DNA of 64,000 nucleotides, taken from an uncultured Dyadobacter sp. (lineage in GTDB: Bacteria > Bacteroidota > Bacteroidia > Cytophagales > Spirosomataceae). The notes under the pieces are model-generated. The model had not been told where the DNA came from. It did not search any database and saw only the letters and a list, made by a program, of their open reading frames with translations. Shown here piece by piece: positions 1 through 9,037 of this stretch; within the stretch, counting starts at the first letter, position 1, and each line of letters begins with the position of its first letter. A program made the translations under genes and the position numbers. The DNA lies in assembly GCF_946482605.1 (NCBI RefSeq), contig NZ_CAMLSE010000017.1:62001-126000 (forward strand). Reading direction: 5' to 3'.

Positions 1-2
1 GG

Positions 3-2192
3 GTCGACGGCAGGGTGAAGGTTACGGGTATCGCTACCTATTCTGCCGAATATGCGGTCCCCGGTCTCGTGCATGCGGTGTTGGTAACCAGTACGGTTGC
101 GAAGGGCAGCATTACCGCTATCGATTCCACCGGGGCCGAAGCTGCGCCGGGCGTGCTGGCAGTGATCAGCCATCTCAACAGTCCGGGCGTACCGGGCTGG
201 CCTGCCGCCAAAATACCTGCTGAACGGGCGGCCGTCGGCACCGCTTTCAGGGTGTTTTATGATCCGCTCGTTTACTTCGACGGACAGCCCGTCGCTATGG
301 TCGTCGCCGATACGCACGAGCGCGCAGTGCATGCTGCGTCATTGGTGAGGGTTACTTATCGGAAAGAAAACCACCAGACCCATTTTGAACAAAACCAGGA
401 TCACGCGGTCGTTCCGCTGAACGTACAGCGGAACAAAAATTCGCCTTTTGCAGACTACAACCGGGGCGACGCAGATGCCTGGAATGCCTCAGAAATAAAG
501 ATAGAGGCCGAATACGCCATTCCTACCCAGCATCACCAACCGATGGAGCCGCATGCGATCATCGGGGTCTGGGAAGCGGAGGACAAGCTTACGGTTTATG
601 ATAAAAACCAGGGCGTGAAATCTGCACAGGGGCAATTGGCACAAGCATTCAAGCTGCCCAGGGAAAATGTGCAGGTGATTTCCACTTTTATCGGCGGCGC
701 GTTCGGATCGGGTATCCGCGTCTGGCCGCACACCATTGCTGCGGTGCTGGCTGCGAAGGCGGTGAAGCGTCCGGTCAAACTGGTGCTGGGGCGGGAGCAG
801 ATGTTTACCTCGGTAGGGTACAGACCCTATACCGTGCAAAAACTGAAAATGGGTGCTGACCAGCATGGTAAGCTCACTGCGATGGTGCACGAGGGTACCG
901 GGCAGACCTCCCTGTACGAAGAGCACCTGGAACGCACGGTTCTCGGCACGCGGGTGATGTACGCCTGCCCGTCGGTGCAAACGCGCTACCGCCTGCTCAA
1001 CCTGGACGTGAGCACGCCTACCTGGATGCGGGGCCCGGGCGATGCCACGGGCATGTTTGCATTGGAATCCGCGATGGATGAGCTGGCATTTGAATTGAAA
1101 ATCGATCCTCTGGAATTCCGGATGCGCAATTATGCGGAATCGGATTCCGAACGGAACCTGCCCTGGTCGGCGAAGTCGTTGAAAGAATGCTACGAACTGG
1201 GCGCGGAAAAATTTGGCTGGAAAAAACGCCGGCCCGAACCGGGCACGATGACCGCAAATGGCAGGCTCGTGGGCTACGGAATGGCTTCAAGCCTCTACGG
1301 CTTCCACCGGCACGCGTCCAAAGCCAGAGCGGCGATACAGGCAAATGGCTCGGTGATCGTTCAGAGCGCGACGATGGACATCGGCCCCGGTACCGGCACG
1401 GCCATGACCCGGATCGCGGCGAAAGTAATGGGCGTGAGTCCGAAGGCCGTCCGGTTCGACCTGGGGCGTTCCAGTCTGCCCGATGCACCCGGGCAAAACG
1501 GCTCGTCCACGATCCCGAGCGTGGGTTCTGCGGTGCACACGGCCTGTGAGTCGTTGAAAAGCAAGCTGGTGGCATTGGCAGGGGAGATGTCTGCGGATTT
1601 CAGGCCAGGTACGGAGGTAACGGCCAGGAACGGGCGGTTGTATGCGTCAGTGCAGGATAAGACCGGGCTTGCCTATGCCGATATTCTCAGATACCACAAG
1701 CTCGCGGAGCTCGATGCAATGGAAGAGTCCAAATCGGGCCCCGAGCGCGACCAGTATTCGATGTATTCCTTTGGCTGCCATTTTGTGGAAGTGCAGGTGC
1801 ATCCGCTCACGGGCGAGGTGCGCGTCACCCGGGTGGTGACCTGCGCGGATGTGGGTACGATCATTAATTACAAAACCGCCCGCAGCCAGTCGATCGGCGG
1901 CGTGGTGGGCGGGATCGGAATGGCTTTGATGGAGGAATCGGTGATGGACCACCGGTTCGGGCGCTATGTGACGAACGATTTCGCAAGCTACCACATGCCT
2001 GTCCATGCGGATATTCCGGCTATTGAAGTATATTACGCCGACAAGCCGGACCGGTTCGTCAACCCGATCGGTGCCAAGGGCCTGGGTGAAATCGCAATCG
2101 TCGGAGTGGCCGCAGCAGTAGCGAATGCGGTTTTCAATGCCACTGGCAAACGCATTCGCAAGCTGCCTATCACCCCCGACAAGCTGATTTGA
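3..2192 (+). CDS. Xanthine dehydrogenase family protein, molybdopterin-binding subunit (5' partial)
   Basis: This is the large molybdenum-cofactor subunit of an aldehyde oxidase/xanthine dehydrogenase-type hydroxylase; the substrate cannot be told. The frame is open to the window edge and the residues before the first possible GTG (base 15) read VDGRVKVTG, the usual entry to the domain, so the true start lies upstream. About 725 residues are visible. Family motifs are present: YFDGQPVAMVVADT near residue 88 (counted from base 15), the glycine-rich GGAFGSG near 227, RGPGDATGMFALE near 339, and KGLGE close to the C-terminus, whose Glu matches the catalytic glutamate of the family. The 2Fe-2S and FAD subunits are not in view and would be expected upstream. 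The next gene follows closely on the same strand. The family call is firm; the pathway role is unknown. Confidence 0.9.
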   Translation, partial: VDGRVKVTGIATYSAEYAVPGLVHAVLVTSTVAKGSITAIDSTGAEAAPGVLAVISHLNSPGVPGWPAAKIPAERAAVGTAFRVFYDPLVYFDGQPVAMVVADTHERAVHAASLVRVTYRKENHQTHFEQNQDHAVVPLNVQRNKNSPFADYNRGDADAWNASEIKIEAEYAIPTQHHQPMEPHAIIGVWEAEDKLTVYDKNQGVKSAQGQLAQAFKLPRENVQVISTFIGGAFGSGIRVWPHTIAAVLAAKAVKRPVKLVLGREQMFTSVGYRPYTVQKLKMGADQHGKLTAMVHEGTGQTSLYEEHLERTVLGTRVMYACPSVQTRYRLLNLDVSTPTWMRGPGDATGMFALESAMDELAFELKIDPLEFRMRNYAESDSERNLPWSAKSLKECYELGAEKFGWKKRRPEPGTMTANGRLVGYGMASSLYGFHRHASKARAAIQANGSVIVQSATMDIGPGTGTAMTRIAAKVMGVSPKAVRFDLGRSSLPDAPGQNGSSTIPSVGSAVHTACESLKSKLVALAGEMSADFRPGTEVTARNGRLYASVQDKTGLAYADILRYHKLAELDAMEESKSGPERDQYSMYSFGCHFVEVQVHPLTGEVRVTRVVTCADVGTIINYKTARSQSIGGVVGGIGMALMEESVMDHRFGRYVTNDFASYHMPVHADIPAIEVYYADKPDRFVNPIGAKGLGEIAIVGVAAAVANAVFNATGKRIRKLPITPDKLI

Positions 2193-2212
2193 AACCATTC
2201 AACGATATCTTT

Positions 2213-3049
2213 ATGAAAAAGCATTTTCCTTACTTGTTGCTCATTATCAGCATTCTTTCCGCCGCGCTTTATGGGTTTCGGACAAGCGGGCCCGGTGGCG
2301 GCCTCAAATGGAAACCCGGCGTTGCGTTGTATTCCTTCAACAAGTTCTCGTTCCGGGAAGCCATTGATAAAGCCGACAGTATTAATGCAAATTATGTGGA
2401 GGGCTTCTTTTTTCATAAGCTGGGCGACGATTTTAATGGCCACTCCATTCCCGGATTGACCGATGAGGAAACGAAAAAAATGAAGGGTATGCTCGACGAG
2501 CGGGGCCTGAAAATGAAATCGCTGTATGCGGACGGGAAAACCGAGGACGAGTGGAAGGCGAATTTTGTATTTGCCAAAAAAATGGGTCTTGAATTCCTGA
2601 CCGGAGAGCCTCAGAAAAAACATTGGGACGCGATAGAGAATCTGGCCGCGGAATATAAAGTAAAAGTCGCCATTCACGAGCATGCCAAAGGTTCGAGTTA
2701 CTACTGGCATCCCGACTCCGTGGTGCTCGCCATGAAAGGGCGTCCGCATTTCTATGCCTGTGCCGACATCGGCCACTGGGTTCGCAGCGGCCTGGATCCC
2801 GTGAAATGCCTGAAAACGCTCCAAGGGAGAATTATCTGCCTGCATATCAAAGACCTCGACGCAGCCGGTGACCTCAAAGCAAAAGACGTTATGGTCGGTA
2901 CCGGTGTGATCGACTATCCTGCCATCGTTGCCGAGCTGAAACGCCAGCGCTTCGGCGGCTATGTGTACATCGAGCGGGAAGGGAATTGGGATAAAAATAT
3001 TACCGATGTGGACCACGCTCTCAAATACCTCGACCGTTTGAACCGATGA
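2213..3049 (+). CDS. Exported sugar phosphate isomerase/epimerase-like TIM-barrel protein
   Basis: This 278-residue protein belongs to the xylose isomerase-like TIM-barrel (AP endonuclease 2) superfamily. Members isomerise, epimerise or, in Bacteroidota, cleave 3-keto-glycosides. I chose ATG 2213 over an upstream TTG at 2189 because it opens a clear signal peptide (MKKHFPYLLLIISILSA). The barrel shows the expected metal-site strands: IHEHAKG, ACADIGHWVRSG and CLHIKDLDA, with His/Asp/Glu ligands, and a final YIERE strand. A signal peptide places it in the periplasm or outer membrane, which argues against a sugar-phosphate substrate. It lies 20 bases after the molybdenum subunit and may be co-transcribed with it. 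It is a distant paralogue of the protein at 21052-21906. The exact reaction is not determined. Confidence 0.8.
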   Translation: MKKHFPYLLLIISILSAALYGFRTSGPGGGLKWKPGVALYSFNKFSFREAIDKADSINANYVEGFFFHKLGDDFNGHSIPGLTDEETKKMKGMLDERGLKMKSLYADGKTEDEWKANFVFAKKMGLEFLTGEPQKKHWDAIENLAAEYKVKVAIHEHAKGSSYYWHPDSVVLAMKGRPHFYACADIGHWVRSGLDPVKCLKTLQGRIICLHIKDLDAAGDLKAKDVMVGTGVIDYPAIVAELKRQRFGGYVYIEREGNWDKNITDVDHALKYLDRLNR

Positions 3050-3055
3050 CACTCA

Positions 3056-3505
3056 TCAGCCCCTGATCCATTTCATCATCAGGTTCACCACAAAAAGCAT
3101 TTGAATTGCTGCCAGGGCCACGAGTGCCATCGCAAACCGCGCATTGGAATCCTGCCAGGCGCGATACTCCGGAACGGACATCGGAATGCCGTTATCGGCA
3201 GCACCATCTATCAGTGGTCCGGAAGTACAAATAAGGTAAATCATGATCCCGATCGTGCCGAGCACGTGCGCGGAGGTTAGCTGCCGGAGGCCGGTGCGTT
3301 GCCGGGTAAGCCAGTAGAGCAGGCTGGTAACGAGCAGAATCCCTGCGAATATTCCCGCGAGTAACTTCATTTCAATGACCAGATAGGTATCATACACTTG
3401 CAGTTCGGCAGTATTATCACGTCTGATCGAGGCAATCAATGCGATGATCGGAACGGTCAGAAGGAGCGGAATGTAGGGTTGTGCCTGGATGATGCTTTTG
3501 CGCAT
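3056..3505 (-). CDS. Small four-helix membrane protein of unknown function
   Basis: A 149-residue hydrophobic protein with about four predicted membrane segments (near residues 12-28, 48-66, 78-98 and 124-142) and short charged loops. I do not recognise a named family. The segment with YDTYLVIEMKL faintly recalls the helix start of haem-copper oxidase subunit I, but no haem-ligand histidines are present, so I do not call it an oxidase. It converges on the isomerase gene with a 6-base gap and diverges from the sigma factor gene. The continuous frame, ATG start and membrane pattern support a real gene. Confidence 0.6.
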   Translation of the reverse strand: MRKSIIQAQPYIPLLLTVPIIALIASIRRDNTAELQVYDTYLVIEMKLLAGIFAGILLVTSLLYWLTRQRTGLRQLTSAHVLGTIGIMIYLICTSGPLIDGAADNGIPMSVPEYRAWQDSNARFAMALVALAAIQMLFVVNLMMKWIRG

Positions 3506-3511
3506 GGTCGG

Positions 3512-3519
3512 TATTTTTG
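3512..3519 (+). promoter_or_regulatory. Possible -7 element (TATTTTTG) ahead of the ECF sigma gene
   Basis: TATTTTTG matches the Bacteroidota -7 consensus TAnnTTTG and lies in the gap between the divergent membrane protein and the sigma factor gene. No TTTG box sits at the usual 19-21 base spacing upstream (the nearest is 11 bases away), so the call is weak. Confidence 0.25.
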
Positions 3520-3571
3520 AGGGCGCAAATTAAAAAAATCATTTTTTTTAAGGGCAGAACTAGGGTGCGCT

Positions 3572-4246
3572 TTGAAAATTTTGTCCTCCTTGTGTAGCCC
3601 CGAACCCAACCTGACACCCGTGATCCCCGAACCATTTGATCCAGAATCAGACGAGGAATCAAACCTCGGAAAAGCTGCCGAAACCGGCGGGGCGGAGCAT
3701 GTGCAGGGCTTGCCGGACAAGGAGTTTTTTATCCGCAAAACTTTTGAAACAGACGCCAGGAAAGGCTACGAACTGCTTTTCAGGACTTATTATACCCCGC
3801 TTTGCAGCCACGCGGTGCGGTTTGTGTATAACAAAGAGGTGGCAGAGGACCTGGTTACAGAGATTTTCCTCAATTTCTGGAAAAAGAGCATTCATACTTC
3901 GGTAACAAGCACTTTCCGCGCTTACCTGTTTACGTCGGTCCGTAACAAATGCTTCACCTACCTCCGCTGGGAGTTTCAAAAAATCCGGCAGGAGGAGCTG
4001 GCGGAGGATTTTTTGTCGGATATGCTCACACCCGACCATATGATGGAAATGGATGAGCTCTATATGCATGTGGAGCAGGTGATCCGCACTTTACCGCCGC
4101 AATGTCAGAAAGTGTTCGTTCTGAGCCGATTCGAGGGGAAATCGTATCAGGAGATCGCCACCCGACTGGATGTTTCCGTGAAGGCTGTGGAAGGGCACAT
4201 CAGCAAGGCATTAAATGTCCTGCGCAGATCTTTGAAAAAAACTTAA
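3572..4246 (+). CDS. ECF RNA polymerase sigma factor, FecI-like (Bacteroidota sigma-70 expansion family)
   Basis: This encodes an extracytoplasmic-function sigma factor that directs RNA polymerase to surface nutrient-uptake genes. Region 2 is visible as LFRTYYTPLCSHAVRF followed by EDLVTEIFLNFW. Region 4 is a helix-turn-helix, LPPQCQKVFVLSRFEGKSYQEIA followed by VKAVEGHISKAL in outline. From the TTG at 3572 it is 224 residues, but the first 45 or so are unconserved, and an in-frame GTG at 3620 is an equally good start. The order sigma, FecR, SusC, SusD matches the trans-envelope signalling arrangement in which the STN domain of the outer-membrane receptor signals via FecR to release the sigma factor. 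It probably activates the SusC/SusD pair downstream. Confidence 0.88.
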   Translation: MKILSSLCSPEPNLTPVIPEPFDPESDEESNLGKAAETGGAEHVQGLPDKEFFIRKTFETDARKGYELLFRTYYTPLCSHAVRFVYNKEVAEDLVTEIFLNFWKKSIHTSVTSTFRAYLFTSVRNKCFTYLRWEFQKIRQEELAEDFLSDMLTPDHMMEMDELYMHVEQVIRTLPPQCQKVFVLSRFEGKSYQEIATRLDVSVKAVEGHISKALNVLRRSLKKT

Positions 4247-4336
4247 TACCGCCGACGAGACTTAGCCAGGGAAGCAACCAGAAACCGGGTCTCCCAGCAT
4301 ACAGCATAAGGCTTAAAGCATAGCATACAACATCGA

Positions 4337-5344
4337 ATGAAACCGCCATTGTCGAAGGATATACTCTTCATCTATTTTTCCGGCCAGGCCACGGTGCTGC
4401 AAAAGCAGCTGATCGCGGAATGGCTGGAAGATCCCCGTCACGTGGAGACCTATTTCGAATGGTTGCAGGAATGGGAAAACACCTGTCCGCAGTTTCTGCC
4501 GGACGTGGAAAACGCTTTTGAAAAGGTACAAGGCATACTCGAAAATGAAACGCCATTGCCGGAAACGGAGGCACGGATGGTCGAAGAAACCCGGCGGTGG
4601 ACAGGCTTGTGGCGATGGGCGGCCGCAGTGATCCTCGTTTTAGGATTTGCGACCTACTTTTATCGCGACGTTGTTTTTTACAGGCAGTACCGGACCGGCT
4701 ATGCCGAAAGCCGCAACCTCCTGCTCCCCGATGGCAGCACCGTCGCATTGCATCCCAATACCGGCCTGAAAATGCTCCGCTGGGGTTTTGGCTGGTTCAA
4801 CCGGGAGGTATTCCTGGATGGGGAGGCGGGTTTTGTCGTGACCCACCAGATCGACCATCAGCCGTTTACGGTGCACACGCCCGACCAGGGAAAAGTAACC
4901 GTACTGGGTACCGAGTTTTTTGTGTATTCCCGGGAAAGAGGCACGCAGGTGGTGCTGAGCAAAGGAAAAGTACAGGTCTCTTTGCCTACGATGGTTGCCC
5001 CTATGGAAATGAAGCCCGGTGAAAAGGCGTCCATTCTCGCTTCCGGCACCATCGATATCGAGCCCTTGACGCCGGTCGAACGCACCAATCCTGTCGGTTG
5101 GCAGGAGCACCGCTTCCGGTTTGACCATACCAGCCTGCTGGACGCCGCCCGCGAGCTGCATGCAGTGTTTGGCTTGCAGATCGTGGTCGACGATCCGTTG
5201 CTCGCCGCCCGGGAGGTGACCGGCACATTCAAGGCGCGACAGGCCGACGAACTGCTGACGGTACTGTCCGAAATGCTGGATATGACGGTTCAAATCCGCA
5301 ACGATACCGTATACCTTTTGCCCGATTCACTTGACACCAATTAG
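4337..5344 (+). CDS. FecR-family anti-sigma factor
   Basis: A 335-residue inner-membrane regulator that holds the upstream sigma factor until the cognate TonB receptor signals. It has a cytoplasmic N-terminal helical part (residues 1-90), one membrane helix near 92-110 (LWRWAAAVILVLGFA), a periplasmic FecR domain (about 125-235, with LPDGSTVALHPNTGLK and VLGTEFFVY) and a C-terminal DUF4974 domain (about 262-330, beginning near FDHTSLLDAARELHAVFGLQ). This is the standard Bacteroidota architecture and length. It lies 90 bases after the sigma gene and 25 bases before the STN-containing SusC that should be its periplasmic partner. Confidence 0.92.
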   Translation: MKPPLSKDILFIYFSGQATVLQKQLIAEWLEDPRHVETYFEWLQEWENTCPQFLPDVENAFEKVQGILENETPLPETEARMVEETRRWTGLWRWAAAVILVLGFATYFYRDVVFYRQYRTGYAESRNLLLPDGSTVALHPNTGLKMLRWGFGWFNREVFLDGEAGFVVTHQIDHQPFTVHTPDQGKVTVLGTEFFVYSRERGTQVVLSKGKVQVSLPTMVAPMEMKPGEKASILASGTIDIEPLTPVERTNPVGWQEHRFRFDHTSLLDAARELHAVFGLQIVVDDPLLAAREVTGTFKARQADELLTVLSEMLDMTVQIRNDTVYLLPDSLDTN

Positions 5345-5369
5345 AACCCTTTAATTAATTCAACACATC

Positions 5370-8300
5370 ATGAACCCACATGTACCTCTGACAAAGGCCG
5401 TTGGCCTGTATGTCATGCTCAACCTGTTACCGTCGCCGGGGTTCGGGCAACTGCTGGCTTCGGCCCGGCAGGCTCCCACCGAAAGCCGGCAGGGCCAGCC
5501 TGTGAAGCTGCGCGATGCGCTGCTCAAACTCAAAGAAAGTTACGGCGCCGACATTCTCTTCGAAGAAAAGCTGCTCGACGACCTCAAAGTCCCGGTGCAG
5601 GCCATTAATACCGGCAAGACACTGGAACAGAATCTGGATGCATTGCTGGCATCCACCGGTTTGAAATACAAAAAAATCAAGGAGAACACCTACGTGCTCC
5701 TGGCTACCCGCGAGCGCAGGAAAAAGGAACAGCCGCAGCCGGTGCGTGAAACTTCCGCATTGCCGGAAGCAAGCCCGGTTGCATCCATGGGCGTCACGGC
5801 TGCCGATCAGCATGCTGCGCGTGAAACGACGGTGAAAGGAACGGTCGTAGATGCCAAAGGCGAGGCGCTGATCGGCGTGAGCGTGCTGGTGAAAGGCACC
5901 ACACGGGGGACGGCCACCGATGTAAGCGGCAGGTATGAGCTCGCGGTAGACGACGCGGCGGTGACGCTCGTGTTTTCTTTTGTCGGATATGTGCGGAAAG
6001 AGGTCGTGGTGGGTAACCAGTCGGAGATCAATGTGATCCTTACTGAAGACACCCAGAACCTGTCGGAAGTAGTGGTGACCGCATTGGGCATCAAACGCGA
6101 CAAGCGGGCATTGGGCTACTCGGTGCAGGAAATCGGTGGAGAGGCCATTTCCACGGCGAAAGAGGCCAACCTGGCGACGACATTGGCCGGTAAAATGGCC
6201 GGCGTGCAGGTAACCCGCTCCGCGAATGGCGCCGGCGGTTCCTCGCGTGTGGTTATCCGCGGGTCCAACTCGCTGGTAGGCAACAGCCAGCCATTGTATG
6301 TGATAGATGGCATCCCGATGGATAACAGTAACCCCAACTCGCCCTCTTCCACCGGCGGTATCGACTACGGTGATGGTATTTCAAACATCAATCCGGAGGA
6401 CGTAGAGTCGATCTCGGTTTTGAAAGGACCCAATGCAGCCGCCCTGTACGGCCAGCGCGGAAGCAATGGGGTAGTGCTGATCACGACCAAATCGGGTAAA
6501 TCCAGAAAAGGGATCGGGATCAAGTACGGGGTCGATTACTCGGTAGGAGATGCATTGGTACTGCCTGATTTTCAGGACGAATATGGCCAGGGGCTGGATG
6601 GCAACTTCACGCATTTCCGGGGCAATGACGGTAAAATCTACACCTGGGCGGCTGCACAGGCCGGCAATATCCAGGGGATGCCCAAAGTGAGCGGCGGCCG
6701 CGACCGGTTTACCCGGGCGAGTTGGGGGGCGCCTATGACCGGCCAGCAGTACGAAGATCAATGGGGTAACATCCTGAACTTCACACCGCAGCCCAACACT
6801 TTTCAGACTTTTTTCAGAAAGGAAAAACAGCTGGTCAACAACCTGAGCCTGGAAGGGGGCAACGACAATATCAATTACCGCCTTTCCTACGGCAACACGA
6901 ATATCGATGGCTATACGCCGGGTAATACATTGAAACGCAACAATGTGAACCTGCGAACGGTGGCGAAAATCACGCCGAAGCTTGAACTGGACGTGAAAGC
7001 CAACTATATCGGCCAAAAGGGGGCCAACCGGCCCACGGTATCGGATGCGAGCGACAATCCGGCCTACCTGTTCATCAGTCAGCCCAGGAGCATTCCCATG
7101 GGCATTCTTTCGAATTCGGCCTGGACAGCGGACGATGTTGCCAAACAGCTCGGCTACGGCACGGTCCCATTTGTTGGAATGGAGAAAACCTATGCCACCA
7201 ACTCTTCCACCGCGAACCCGTACTGGACCGTGGACCATACCCGCAACTCGGATGATCGTCAGCGCTTGCTGGGTATGATCCGGCTCAGCTACCAGTTCAA
7301 CGACTGGATCCGGCTGACCGCCAAAACCGGTACCGACTTTTACACCGACCAGCGCCTGCGCTACCGGGAAAAGGGGACCTACCAGAGCGCGAATCGCAAT
7401 GGTGACATTTCGGAGCAGGTGACACGCGTGCGGGAAGACAACAGCGACATTTTGCTGTCACTGACGCCCCAACTGTCGAAGGATCTTTCCCTCGGCCTGA
7501 ACCTCGGTGCCAATCACCAGAAGTTTTACTCCCGCACCACAGGCAACACCGGAAATGAATTCATCGTGCCCGGCCTGTACGCGATCAACAACACCCTGAT
7601 CAATTCCTATGTGTTCGGGTTAACTGAATCGTCCATTAACTCGGTGTATCTCTCAGGGCAGGTAGGGTACAAGGAATTTCTCTTCCTCGACTTCTCGGCC
7701 CGCAACGACTGGTCTTCTACGCTTTCGCCGGCCAACAACTCGTTCTTCTACCCGGCGGTGAGCGCGAGCTTCGTGCTGACCGACGCATTCAATATTCAGA
7801 GCAATACTTTAAGTTTCCTGAAACTGCGGGCATCCGTGGCCCAGGCAGGCAGCTCCGGGTCGCCTTACCAGCTCACCGGCACCTACTCGCTGGACCAGGT
7901 GGCGCACGGCGGCGTCCCATTGGCTTCGTTCGCATCCACGATCCCCGATCCTAACCTGAAAAACGAGCTTACTACCTCCATGGAATTCGGCGTGGAAGCC
8001 CGGTTTTTCAAGAATCGCGCAGGTCTTGCATTCGCGTATTATAATGCATCTACTAAGAACCAGATCCTGGACGTACCGCTGCCGCCTTCCAGTACATTCG
8101 CTTCGCGGCGGATCAATGCGGGCGAAATCCGCAACCGCGGCGTAGAGCTTACGCTGAACGCCACGCCTGTGAAAACAGCTGACGGATTTACCTGGGACGC
8201 AACATTCAATTTTTCAAGAAACCGCAACCAGGTGATATCGCTCGCGGAAGGCGTGGATACCTATGTGCTTGGGGCCGACCGCGGCGTGAATGTCGTGGCT

Positions 8301-9008
8301 GAACCGGGCAAACCCTTCGGTACATTGGTCGGAAATGGCTTCAAGTGGCTGCGCGACGACAACGGCAACCGACTCATCGATCCAGCGACCGGGCTGCCAT
8401 TGAAATCAAACTCCAAGATCCTTTACGAACTGGGTAATGCGCTGCCGAACTGGATCGGTGGTTTCAACAACTCGTTCCGTTACAAAGGTGTCACGCTGTC
8501 GGGACTGTTCGATATCAGTCAGGGTGGGAAAATCTACTCCCAAAGTCTTCGCGAAGAACTGATTTACGGAACCATTAAGAAAACATTGCCAGGCCGCGAC
8601 GGTACATATGTGGCAGACGGAGTAGTGGCTTCGAAATCCGAGAACGGCACCTGGACGGGAACCGGACAGGCCAACACCAAACAGGTGAAAGCGCAGGACT
8701 ACTGGAATGTGGTAGCACCCGACAAGGACAATGTAATCCCCGAAGAAATGCTCAACGATGCGAGTTACATTATGTTCAGGGAGCTGACATTGAACTACCA
8801 GTTGCCCAACGCATTGATCAGCCGCACGCCGTTCAAGAGCATTCGTGCGGGGATTTACGGCCGCAACCTGTTTTATCTGCAAAGGAAAACGGAGGGCTTT
8901 GCCCCCGAGGCATCGTCGTTCAACGTCAATAACTCGTCGCTCGGGTTGGAATCGACTGCATTGCCGTTGCTGCGCTATTTTGGGGTAAGTCTGAATGTGG
9001 AGTTGTAA
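5370..9008 (+). CDS. SusC/RagA family TonB-linked outer membrane protein with STN domain
   Basis: This 1212-residue outer-membrane receptor imports an oligosaccharide or related nutrient using TonB energy. Domains in order: a signal segment (about 1-30), an STN/secretin N-terminal signalling domain (about 42-110), a carboxypeptidase-regulatory-like beta-sandwich (about 152-235, KGTVVDAKGEALIGVSVLVKG), a plug (about 245-375, with the SusC motif PLYVIDGIPM and GSNGVVLITTKSG), then a long beta barrel ending in an aromatic-rich strand (LRYFGVSLNVEL). The STN domain together with the FecI/FecR genes just upstream indicates self-regulation by substrate. The SusD partner follows after 29 bases. The substrate cannot be read from sequence; the neighbouring acetyl-esterase suggests an acetylated plant glycan. 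Confidence 0.95.
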   Translation: MNPHVPLTKAVGLYVMLNLLPSPGFGQLLASARQAPTESRQGQPVKLRDALLKLKESYGADILFEEKLLDDLKVPVQAINTGKTLEQNLDALLASTGLKYKKIKENTYVLLATRERRKKEQPQPVRETSALPEASPVASMGVTAADQHAARETTVKGTVVDAKGEALIGVSVLVKGTTRGTATDVSGRYELAVDDAAVTLVFSFVGYVRKEVVVGNQSEINVILTEDTQNLSEVVVTALGIKRDKRALGYSVQEIGGEAISTAKEANLATTLAGKMAGVQVTRSANGAGGSSRVVIRGSNSLVGNSQPLYVIDGIPMDNSNPNSPSSTGGIDYGDGISNINPEDVESISVLKGPNAAALYGQRGSNGVVLITTKSGKSRKGIGIKYGVDYSVGDALVLPDFQDEYGQGLDGNFTHFRGNDGKIYTWAAAQAGNIQGMPKVSGGRDRFTRASWGAPMTGQQYEDQWGNILNFTPQPNTFQTFFRKEKQLVNNLSLEGGNDNINYRLSYGNTNIDGYTPGNTLKRNNVNLRTVAKITPKLELDVKANYIGQKGANRPTVSDASDNPAYLFISQPRSIPMGILSNSAWTADDVAKQLGYGTVPFVGMEKTYATNSSTANPYWTVDHTRNSDDRQRLLGMIRLSYQFNDWIRLTAKTGTDFYTDQRLRYREKGTYQSANRNGDISEQVTRVREDNSDILLSLTPQLSKDLSLGLNLGANHQKFYSRTTGNTGNEFIVPGLYAINNTLINSYVFGLTESSINSVYLSGQVGYKEFLFLDFSARNDWSSTLSPANNSFFYPAVSASFVLTDAFNIQSNTLSFLKLRASVAQAGSSGSPYQLTGTYSLDQVAHGGVPLASFASTIPDPNLKNELTTSMEFGVEARFFKNRAGLAFAYYNASTKNQILDVPLPPSSTFASRRINAGEIRNRGVELTLNATPVKTADGFTWDATFNFSRNRNQVISLAEGVDTYVLGADRGVNVVAEPGKPFGTLVGNGFKWLRDDNGNRLIDPATGLPLKSNSKILYELGNALPNWIGGFNNSFRYKGVTLSGLFDISQGGKIYSQSLREELIYGTIKKTLPGRDGTYVADGVVASKSENGTWTGTGQANTKQVKAQDYWNVVAPDKDNVIPEEMLNDASYIMFRELTLNYQLPNALISRTPFKSIRAGIYGRNLFYLQRKTEGFAPEASSFNVNNSSLGLESTALPLLRYFGVSLNVEL

Positions 9009-9037
9009 TTGTCAAAACCGGAAATTCTTTGAAAAAG

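Noticed and set aside
489..980. Long open frame on the minus strand opposite the molybdenum subunit
   Set aside because: It lies wholly inside a well-supported conserved gene and its translation has no recognisable motif; it is a shadow frame of GC-rich coding sequence.
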